Origin: Desulfoplanes sp.
GTDB lineage: Bacteria; Desulfobacterota; Desulfovibrionia; Desulfovibrionales; Desulfomicrobiaceae
Direction: 5' to 3'
NCBI GenBank assembly: GCA_028708105.1
Contig: JAQVZR010000154.1
Location: forward strand, 1-5,482
Length of the DNA: 5,482 nt
Shown in pieces: positions 1 to 5,377 of the stretch (its first letter is position 1; each line of letters begins with the position of its first letter). A program made the position numbers and the translations under genes. The notes below the pieces were generated by a model. It saw nothing but the letters and a program-made list of their open reading frames with translations, was not told the origin of the DNA and did not search any database.

Positions 1-729
1 GTCCAGGTTTTGCAACAGGCTGTTGGCCTGATCCAGACTGACCTTTGCTCTGGCCATGACTTCCTGAAACGCTTTGCTGGAATCACTGGCCGAGGTCATG
101 ATTTCGTGCCACCCGGGATGATGCACCAGGGTATTGATGTTGGTCAGGGTTGACCGGGCCTCCCGGGAAAGTTTTTGGAGTTCCAGTTTGTCGAGGGTGG
201 TGTTGAAATGATCCAGACTTTCTTTGATTTTGTCTGCAATGCCTTTGAGGTCGATATCCAGGAGCCGATGGTAGAGCACAGACAGGCTGCTCATGACCTG
301 GGCGATATTTGAAGGAGTCGAAGGAATAATCGGGTATTCGGTTTCAAAGGTGATTTTGGGGGACAGGTTGGGATCATCAGAGGGCTTGATGTCCAGATTG
401 ACAAACATGCTTCCGGTGATGCCCACCGTGTTCAGTTGCGCCTGAGAGCCATCCTTGATGGTCACCCCTTTGTCGATGGCCATGACCACCTGAATCAGGG
501 TGTCGTCGGGGGCCACCTGGATGGCCGCCACCCGGCCAATGGGCATCCCGCGATATTTTACCGGAGAATCTATGTTCAGACCCTGTACGGACTCATCAAA
601 AAAGGTGACATAGGTGCTCCCCTTATCGAAAAATTTGGTCATTCCCAGAGCGATGATGGCAATAACGCACAGTGCGAGTCCTGCGGTAACGAAAAGTCCT
701 ACGGAAAATTTTGTTCTGGCTGAAGCCAT
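1..729 (-). CDS. mlaD: MCE/MlaD-family lipid-binding protein of the Mla ABC transporter (C-terminus cut by window edge)
   Basis: This is the inner-membrane-anchored, periplasmic substrate-binding subunit of an MlaFE-type phospholipid transporter; MCE proteins form hexameric rings with a central lipid channel. Seen: 243 codons are open from ATG at 729 to the window edge, with no stop. Residues 8-30 form one hydrophobic membrane helix after a short basic N-terminus. Residues about 38-115 carry the MCE signature: FFDESVQGLNIDSPVKYRG, then GRVAAIQV, and the strand-turn NTVGITGSMFVNLD at 100-113. From about 140 the chain is helical and probably coiled-coil. A GCAGGAT ribosome binding site (743-737) supports the start, which lies 59 bases after the mlaF stop, so it is probably co-transcribed. 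It already exceeds E. coli MlaD (about 183 residues) and is still open, so it resembles long-tailed Mce or TGD2-like proteins more than short MlaD. Family assignment is firm; the symbol is by operon position. Confidence 0.93.
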   Translation of the reverse strand, partial: MASARTKFSVGLFVTAGLALCVIAIIALGMTKFFDKGSTYVTFFDESVQGLNIDSPVKYRGMPIGRVAAIQVAPDDTLIQVVMAIDKGVTIKDGSQAQLNTVGITGSMFVNLDIKPSDDPNLSPKITFETEYPIIPSTPSNIAQVMSSLSVLYHRLLDIDLKGIADKIKESLDHFNTTLDKLELQKLSREARSTLTNINTLVHHPGWHEIMTSASDSSKAFQEVMARAKVSLDQANSLLQNLD

Positions 730-788
730 GGTTGCGATCCTGCAAATCGGTTTTCACTGCATATCTTGGGAGATGATGTTTTTGCTGT

Positions 789-1595
789 CTACGGCGTGCT
801 GTTCTCTGCGTGCGTGTTTTCTGCTTGCGTATTTTTTTGCATTGCCTGCCGGTTAAAAAAACGCCTGACCATAGCATGGGGGCTATGGTCCCGTAAAAAT
901 TTTGGATCGCCCTCGGCGATGATGGACCGGGATTCCTTATCCAGCATGATCACCCTGTGGGCAATGGAAAAAATGGATGGAAGTTCATGGGACACGATGA
1001 CCACGGTGGTGCCCAGGGAGGCATTGATTTCACGGATCAGTTCGTCCAGATCTGCAGAGGTAATGGGATCAAGACCGGCCGAGGGTTCGTCCAGAAAAAG
1101 AATTTTCGGGTTCAGGACCAGGGCTCTGGCAATGGCGGCCCGTTTTTTCATGCCTCCACTGACCTCCATGGGCAGATGGTCTTCAAACCCTGCAAGGCCG
1201 ACCTGACGGAGTTTGATTTCCACAAGATCGCGGATGGCGGCGTCCGGGAGATCCGTGTATTCTTCCACGGCCAGGGCCACGTTTTCGGCCAGTGTCATGG
1301 AACCGAACAGAGCACCGCCCTGGTACATGACCCCAAAGGTTTTCAATATAGCCTGGTAGGCCGATGGATCATCGGGATTGAGGGGGGTGCCGTGGATAAG
1401 AATGCTGCCCTGCATGGGAGAATATAATCCGAGGATGTGTTTGAGCAGTGTGGACTTACCGCATCCGCTGCCGCCCAGAATGACGAAGATTTCTCCCTGT
1501 TTGACTTCAAAGTCTGCATGCTGGAGCAGGATCAGATCAGCAAAACCCATGGTCAGGTTGCGGACCTCGATGGCCGGATGAAGGGTTGTGTCCAT
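789..1595 (-). CDS. mlaF: Mla phospholipid transporter ATP-binding protein
   Basis: Cytoplasmic ATPase subunit that pairs with the MlaE permease and drives phospholipid movement. Seen in 268 residues (E. coli MlaF is about 269): Walker A GGSGCGKST at 41-49, Q-loop glutamine 92 in MYQGGALF, ABC signature VSGGM at 145-149 followed by KKRAAIARAL, Walker B ILFLDEP at 165-171, D-loop SAGLDP at 172-177 and switch histidine 203 in SHE. MYQGGALF and SGGMKKRAAIARAL are typical of the Mla/Mce ATPase branch (MlaF/MceG/TGD3). The start lies 4 bases after the permease stop; the GGGGA ribosome binding site sits within the last codons of mlaE, which suggests translational coupling. The C-terminal tail after about residue 250 is low-complexity and contains an imperfect 15-bp tandem repeat in DNA (804-833, giving AEN-T-x-AEN). 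In E. coli the C-terminal extension helps MlaF subunits dimerise; this tail does not obviously resemble it. Confidence 0.97.
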   Translation of the reverse strand: MDTTLHPAIEVRNLTMGFADLILLQHADFEVKQGEIFVILGGSGCGKSTLLKHILGLYSPMQGSILIHGTPLNPDDPSAYQAILKTFGVMYQGGALFGSMTLAENVALAVEEYTDLPDAAIRDLVEIKLRQVGLAGFEDHLPMEVSGGMKKRAAIARALVLNPKILFLDEPSAGLDPITSADLDELIREINASLGTTVVIVSHELPSIFSIAHRVIMLDKESRSIIAEGDPKFLRDHSPHAMVRRFFNRQAMQKNTQAENTHAENSTP

Positions 1596-1599
1596 ATGA

Positions 1600-2745
1600 T
1601 TATCCCCAATAGCGCTGGATGACGGCCAGAATGGAATCGGCCAGGATGATCAGAAAAATGGACGTGACCACTGCCGAGGTGGTTGCACGGCCCACGGCAT
1701 CGGCCCCGCCCCGGACCTGGAAACCCCGGAAACATCCGGTACCGGAAATCAGCAGGGCGAAGAGAAGCGTTTTCCCCATGCTCCAGACGATATCATCCAG
1801 GGATATGGTGTTGACGGTCTGGACCATGTAGCCATGTGTCGTCAGATCCAGCATGCCCACGCCGACCACGAGGCCTCCGGCGATGGCAAAGAGGTCGGAA
1901 AAAAGGGTCAGCAGGGGCAGAACGCAAAGAGTAGCCAGCAGTCTTGGCAAAACAAGAAATATGGTGATGTCAAAGCCCATGGTTGTCAGGGCGTCCACTT
2001 CTTCGGCTACGCGCATGCTGCCTATCTCTGCGGCAAAGGCGGACCCGGAACGTCCGGCCACAATGATGGCGGTCATGATCGGTCCCAGTTCCCGGACCAT
2101 GGATAAACTGACCAGCGAGGCCACGTAAATATTTGCACCGAATTGTTCGAGCTGAACGGCGGACATGAAGGCCATGATCAAGCCCAGTAAAAAGCTGATC
2201 AGGGCCACGATGGGCAGGGCGTCCACCCCGACACGCTGCATATGGATGACTGTATCACTGCGTCGGAGCCTGGAAGGGTTGCATAGCACGGTGGTCATGC
2301 TCAGACAGAGGTCGCCCACAAAGGTGAGCATGGCGCGGGTGTCCAGAAGCATCGTCATGGTTTTGTCGCCCATATGCTCCAATATCCCGGGATGACAGGA
2401 CATGGAGGATGGTATGGCCGCATTTTTTTCTTCGTAGACCATGTCCAGAAAACGTTTGTGCCTGGCGGATGCCCCGAGAAATGTAAGGGTGCCGTTTGCG
2501 GAAAGACATTGTGTTTTGATGTGCAGTAAAACCAGGACGCCAAAGTCATCCAGAAAGGTGACCCCCTGCAGGTTCACACGGATGGTGCCCATGGCGGTGG
2601 GAAGAGCCGCCTGATCAATGGCCTGCAGGAGAGCCGGGCATGTGTTCTGGTCCAGGGCTCCGGTCAGGGTGATGTCCAGACACGCCTTGTCCTGGGTGAA
2701 GGAGAAGGACGTATCCTCGGGCTGGGTGATGGCTGTCTTTGTCAT
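1600..2745 (-). CDS. mlaE: STAS-MlaE fusion: Mla phospholipid transporter permease
   Basis: Inner-membrane permease of the Mla/MCE transporter with an N-terminal STAS domain in the same chain. In E. coli the STAS partner is a separate protein, MlaB, which binds MlaF. Seen in 381 residues: a STAS-like region at about 12-108 with VTFLDDFGVLVLL at 62-74; a linker to about 135; then an MlaE permease to the end, with several membrane segments (near 176-197, 222-240, 262-298, 325-337, 356-376) and the family hallmark RELGPIMTAIIVAGRSGSAF at 218-237 followed by AAEIGSMRV...EEVDALTTMG. The ATG at 2745 has no Shine-Dalgarno sequence. A perfect AGGAGGT lies 8 bases before an in-frame CTG at 2769, which would add LLRTDTYL to give 389 residues. 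There is no in-frame ATG, GTG or TTG between 2745 and the upstream stop. Function is secure; the start is not. Confidence 0.95.
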   Translation of the reverse strand: MTKTAITQPEDTSFSFTQDKACLDITLTGALDQNTCPALLQAIDQAALPTAMGTIRVNLQGVTFLDDFGVLVLLHIKTQCLSANGTLTFLGASARHKRFLDMVYEEKNAAIPSSMSCHPGILEHMGDKTMTMLLDTRAMLTFVGDLCLSMTTVLCNPSRLRRSDTVIHMQRVGVDALPIVALISFLLGLIMAFMSAVQLEQFGANIYVASLVSLSMVRELGPIMTAIIVAGRSGSAFAAEIGSMRVAEEVDALTTMGFDITIFLVLPRLLATLCVLPLLTLFSDLFAIAGGLVVGVGMLDLTTHGYMVQTVNTISLDDIVWSMGKTLLFALLISGTGCFRGFQVRGGADAVGRATTSAVVTSIFLIILADSILAVIQRYWG

Positions 2746-2777
2746 GAGGTAGGTGTCTGTGCGTAACAGGGGGGCTG

Positions 2778-2797
2778 ACCTCCTGTAACCAGGAGGT
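2778..2797 (-). promoter_or_regulatory. Hairpin sequestering the Shine-Dalgarno sequence of the STAS-mlaE gene
   Basis: On the minus strand, ACCTCCTG (2797-2790), a GTTA loop (2789-2786) and CAGGAGGT (2785-2778) form a perfect 8-bp stem with a four-base loop. The right arm contains AGGAGGT, a full match to the 16S rRNA 3' end complement, and the left arm is itself an anti-Shine-Dalgarno sequence. Folded in mRNA, the ribosome binding site would be hidden. Translation of the first gene, and by coupling of mlaF, could therefore be regulated. The same palindrome could instead be a DNA operator in the divergent promoter region. The structure is seen; the role is inferred. Confidence 0.6.
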
Positions 2798-2907
2798 TGT
2801 CCGGTCCGACAATCTATGGAAGAGTGTTTACCCGAGTATGATGCTTTCGTCTATGGTTACGGATGTCTGTACCTGCAGGAATGACGCAAAGCCCCGGCCT
2901 GGTTGCC

Positions 2908-2938
2908 TTGCCTTTGTGGTGCTTCTCCGATATATACT
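2908..2938 (+). promoter_or_regulatory. Candidate sigma-70-type promoter for the 399-residue protein gene
   Basis: A good -10 box, TATACT, lies at 2933-2938. A weaker -35 match, TTGCCT, lies at 2908-2913 with a long 19-base spacer. Initiation near 2945 would give a leader of about 44 bases before the ATG at 2989. No convincing promoter was found for the opposite-strand mla operon in the same intergenic region. Tentative: it is called from the -10 box and its position. Confidence 0.35.
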
Positions 2939-2988
2939 CTATTCTTGTGTATAAGTATGAGCGGACCGTGGGTCCAGGAAAGGCGTTT

Positions 2989-4188
2989 ATGAATGATATG
3001 TTGAAAATAGTCCGGTATGTTTTGCTTCTGTCTCTTTGTATTTTGGGCGGGGCGGGGATAGGGATAGCGTCCTGTGTCAAAATTTCTCAGGATACCGGTG
3101 GGCTTGATCAGGCCCTGGTGAATATGCTTGCCCAGGTGCAGACGTCTGCATCTGCGGTTTCTATCCCCGACGATGTGCGTCCCCTGGTGGATGCGGTGCG
3201 TCAGGGGGTGATCGTCGATGCTTCTAGCCTCCCTGTGCAAAACAAAATGACGGCAGCATCGTATTTTTTTTCCGTCAGGACCTCCATGACCCGTTTTCTC
3301 CAGTATGCGTACAATCCCGATCTGCCGACCTACCTGATCGCACCCAATACGGTCCGTCGGGGTGAATGGACCGAGGTTAACGGGAAGCAGCAGCCTCTTC
3401 CCAACCTGTGGGAATTGCTGGACGGTTTGGCGCAGCCCGTTGAAATCCGCGGTGTGGAACATGAAGAGATAACCCCGGATATTTCTTCGGGGGGATACTA
3501 TACCTATGACATGGATCGGGCTTTGATCCTGCTCACGTATGAAGACAAACCTGTATTTATTTCTGTCACCCGGCAGCAGGATACTTCTGATGTGGGTAAA
3601 AAAGGCGCGGTCCTGGGACCGGATTCAGACTGGCAGTATCTCTACTCGGGCGTAGACGGCCTGACCAAGGGGGGCCTTGGCTGGGTCAGTTCGTATATGT
3701 ACGGGGCCATGTCCGTGACCGTTTTTTGTGAAACCGGAACACCCGATAACCCCGCGATTAAGGTCGGGGTCTTCAAATGGCTGCGTGCCGGCTGGGCAGG
3801 GATCAACATGGTTCGTGCCCATCATATTCAGGATGGATGTGAACGGTTTGCCACGGCCATGAAAAGTGTGCTGGAAAATCCCAACCTGCCGCCCCTGGAT
3901 CAGGTCGTGGAAACTATCGACCAGTGTGAAGTGTTAAGTACCGGAGAGCTCCGGACCTTGGTGAAACCCTACGTGGATCATCTGCAGAACCTGGATGATC
4001 CCCTGGTCAAAAAATCACCCTTTAAAAAGCTGTTGCGCTCGGGTGAGTATCTGAAGACCATGCCCCGGGAAGATATGCTCAAGATCCTGGTGCAGGGCTA
4101 TTTGAAAAAAATGATGGGCCGTGGGGCTGTTGTGGACACGCAGGGCTGTCAGAGACTGGCCCAGCAAAGGACGGCTGCGCTCCGGTAA
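2989..4188 (+). CDS. Protein of unknown function, predicted lipoprotein or N-terminally anchored envelope protein
   Basis: I do not recognise the family. Seen in 399 residues: a short N-terminus with K6 and R9, a hydrophobic stretch at about 10-27, then IASC with cysteine 29, which fits a lipobox. Cleavage would leave Cys-Val-Lys, without the Asp at +2 that retains lipoproteins in the inner membrane, so outer-membrane sorting is possible. An uncleaved anchor is the alternative. The rest looks soluble: a mixed region at about 85-265 with many aromatic residues (GGYYTYDMDRALILLTYEDK at 168-187; YSGVDGLTKGGLGWVSSYMYG at 219-239) and a helical, lysine-rich C-terminal third. The ATG at 2989 is chosen because AGGAAAGG (2976-2983) precedes it and it gives a clean signal sequence; an in-frame ATG at 2863 would bury the signal and overlap the likely promoter. 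GGACC-GTG-GGTCC (2963-2975), a 5-bp hairpin, directly abuts the ribosome binding site. It is divergent from the mla operon and ends before a strong terminator, so it is probably monocistronic. Confidence 0.85.
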   Translation: MNDMLKIVRYVLLLSLCILGGAGIGIASCVKISQDTGGLDQALVNMLAQVQTSASAVSIPDDVRPLVDAVRQGVIVDASSLPVQNKMTAASYFFSVRTSMTRFLQYAYNPDLPTYLIAPNTVRRGEWTEVNGKQQPLPNLWELLDGLAQPVEIRGVEHEEITPDISSGGYYTYDMDRALILLTYEDKPVFISVTRQQDTSDVGKKGAVLGPDSDWQYLYSGVDGLTKGGLGWVSSYMYGAMSVTVFCETGTPDNPAIKVGVFKWLRAGWAGINMVRAHHIQDGCERFATAMKSVLENPNLPPLDQVVETIDQCEVLSTGELRTLVKPYVDHLQNLDDPLVKKSPFKKLLRSGEYLKTMPREDMLKILVQGYLKKMMGRGAVVDTQGCQRLAQQRTAALR

Positions 4189-4230
4189 GGTAGTCATTGC
4201 CGTGAGCGATTTGTGCTCCACAAGGAAGAC

Positions 4231-4268
4231 AGAGGAAGCGCTGATATCATTCAGTGCTTCCTCTTTTT
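4231..4268 (+). terminator. Intrinsic terminator after the 399-residue protein gene
   Basis: Arms 4231-4244 and 4251-4264 (AGAGGAAGCGCTGA and TCAGTGCTTCCTCT) pair over 14 positions with a single G-U wobble around the six-base loop TATCAT. The T-run 4264-4268 follows at once. This is a textbook rho-independent terminator 42 bases past the stop codon. It separates this transcript from the acyltransferase gene, which should therefore have its own promoter within about 4269-4330. No clear -35/-10 pair was seen there. Confidence 0.88.
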
Positions 4269-4341
4269 CATGGCTGGTGGAAGATCAATGATGTTCGTAC
4301 CTGATTTTGTGGTTTGACGATTGGTATGCGAGGAGACACCC

Positions 4342-5121
4342 ATGCACGTTCCTGAGGTAAAAGACAGCTATTTTTCTCCTGTGATAAAGGTTTCCTTGCT
4401 TGGAAAACTATTTCCGAGCCTGTGTTTTTATGTGCGTGATTTTGTGCAGATCGGCAGAGTGTACAGCCTGATCAAGAGGCAGGCCTTGACCTTGGAGAAA
4501 TTTGCAGACTGCAGTTATGGTGTCGCCCGGGCCCTTGAGTCTGTGGGCTGCCGGATCAGCGTGGAAAACGCATCTGCTCTGGACAGAGTCGGTGGGCCCT
4601 GCGTGATCGTGGCCAATCATATGAGCACCCTCGAAACCTTTGTCCTGCCCTGGATTGTGCTGCAGCATGTGCCCATGACCTTTGTGGTCAAAAAAGGGTT
4701 GTTAAAAATTCCTTTTTTCGGCGTGGTTACTGCCGGATGGGACCCTATTGCCGTGGGAAGAACAAATCCCCGAGAGGATTTAGTCTGTGTGTTGAAGGAG
4801 GGCCAGGGACGTCTGGATCGTGGCATTGCCGTGGTCGTCTTTCCTCAGAGCACCCGGATGCTCACATTTACCCCTGCCCAGTTTAATACCATCGGTGTCA
4901 AACTGGCCCGCCGGGCCAAGGTGCCCGTTGTTCCTCTGGCGTTAAAAACCGATGCCTGGGCCAATGGAAAGCGGCTCAAGGATTTTGGTCCCATTGATGC
5001 TTCAAAGACCATCCGGTTCTGTTTTGGAGAGCCTATGGAGGTGACGGGAAACGGCAGGGCGGAACATGAAAAATGTGTGGATTTTGTGCAGAGGAAGCTG
5101 GAGGAGTGGGGGAATAGATAG
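4342..5121 (+). CDS. PlsC-like lysophospholipid acyltransferase (LPLAT family)
   Basis: Membrane-associated acyltransferase that probably transfers a fatty acyl group to lysophosphatidic acid or a related lysolipid. Seen in 259 residues (usual PlsC size): motif I NHMSTLE at 92-98 with catalytic-type His93, but Glu98 where the classical HX4D has Asp; KKGLLKIPFFG at 117-127 with Arg140 in VGR as the motif II arginine; motif III FPQSTR at 167-172, replacing the usual FPEGTR; and motif IV VPVVPLAL at 194-201. The first 90 residues are partly hydrophobic and probably membrane-associated. ATG 4342 is preferred because AGGAG (4331-4335) lies 6 bases upstream; a TTG at 4321 would add seven residues without a ribosome binding site. 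The gene stands behind a terminator, so it is probably its own transcription unit. The exact acyl acceptor is unknown and no symbol is given, because plsC itself may be elsewhere. The substitutions occur at two key motifs, so activity is likely but not proven. Confidence 0.94.
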   Translation: MHVPEVKDSYFSPVIKVSLLGKLFPSLCFYVRDFVQIGRVYSLIKRQALTLEKFADCSYGVARALESVGCRISVENASALDRVGGPCVIVANHMSTLETFVLPWIVLQHVPMTFVVKKGLLKIPFFGVVTAGWDPIAVGRTNPREDLVCVLKEGQGRLDRGIAVVVFPQSTRMLTFTPAQFNTIGVKLARRAKVPVVPLALKTDAWANGKRLKDFGPIDASKTIRFCFGEPMEVTGNGRAEHEKCVDFVQRKLEEWGNR

Positions 5122-5164
5122 ATGCTATATGACTGTCATTATTACGTATTCATGTTATTTAACT

Positions 5165-5361
5165 AAACCAAACCACGTTTGAGGGATTGAGTTTTTTTCA
5201 CCGCAAAGAACGCTAAGGAACGCGAAGAAAAGCAATAAAACAAAGTTCAATCTATCCTAGATTCTTCCCCATTCGCGTTCCTTCGTGCCCTTCGCGGTGA
5301 AAAAAGAATTGAACAGTGATAACCTGTTCGAAAACTATGGTTCTGAAACTGGGTTTGGTTT
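5165..5361. repeat. MITE-like repeat element, complete copy (197 bp)
   Basis: This non-coding unit starts 43 bases after the acyltransferase stop. It begins AAACCAAACCACGTTT and ends AAACTGGGTTTGGTTT, which are inverted copies of each other at 14 of 16 positions. It carries an internal hairpin (5192-5306) and recurs with a period of 197 bases. Terminal inverted repeats, small size and lack of a gene suggest a miniature inverted-repeat element or a REP-type unit. The CACCGCAAAGAACGC...GGAACGCGAAG text belongs to a class of repeats I recall as common between genes in many environmental bacteria, often near GxxExxY-protein genes; that link is from memory. No target-site duplication can be defined because the right end of the array is outside the window. 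Confidence 0.8.
5192..5306. repeat. Long imperfect inverted repeat (hairpin or cruciform) inside the repeat element
   Basis: Arms 5192-5226 and 5272-5306 pair without gaps over 35 positions, with four mismatches and two G-T wobbles, around a 45-base loop. The stem begins with a T-run and ends with an A-run, so neither direction leaves a U-tract after the hairpin; it is not a standard terminator. The loop has its own small hairpin (AATCTA-TCC-TAGATT, 5249-5263). Transcription through it would give a very stable structure. Confidence 0.85.
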
Positions 5362-5377
5362 AAACCAAACCCAGTTT
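5346..5377. repeat. Perfect 32-bp palindrome at the junction of the two repeat copies
   Basis: AAACTGGGTTTGGTTT (5346-5361) is followed directly by its exact reverse complement AAACCAAACCCAGTTT (5362-5377). The left half is the right end of copy 1 and the right half is the left end of copy 2. The palindrome is explained by two elements with inverted ends joined head to tail with no spacer. It could also act as a binding or recombination site. Confidence 0.95.

Noticed and set aside
766..1427. Plus-strand open frames of about 150 codons across the mlaF region
   Set aside because: They lie opposite a fully motif-supported ATPase and their products show no recognisable features.
2863..2988. N-terminal extension of the 399-residue protein from ATG 2863
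   Set aside because: It lacks a good ribosome binding site, overlaps the likely -10 box and would bury the lipoprotein-type signal sequence inside the chain.
2857..3462. 201-codon open frame on the minus strand opposite the 399-residue protein gene
   Set aside because: Its product is rich in His, Arg and Gln with no domain or signal, as expected from antisense reading of a real gene. The plus-strand frame has a ribosome binding site, a signal sequence and a terminator.
4314..4340. TTGACG at 4314-4319 as a -35 box for the acyltransferase gene
   Set aside because: The matching -10 would fall on the start codon region and no TATAAT-like sequence is present there.
5192..5306. Intrinsic terminator for the acyltransferase gene
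   Set aside because: The stem is preceded by T and followed by A on both strands, so no U-tract follows the hairpin, and the 45-base loop is too large.
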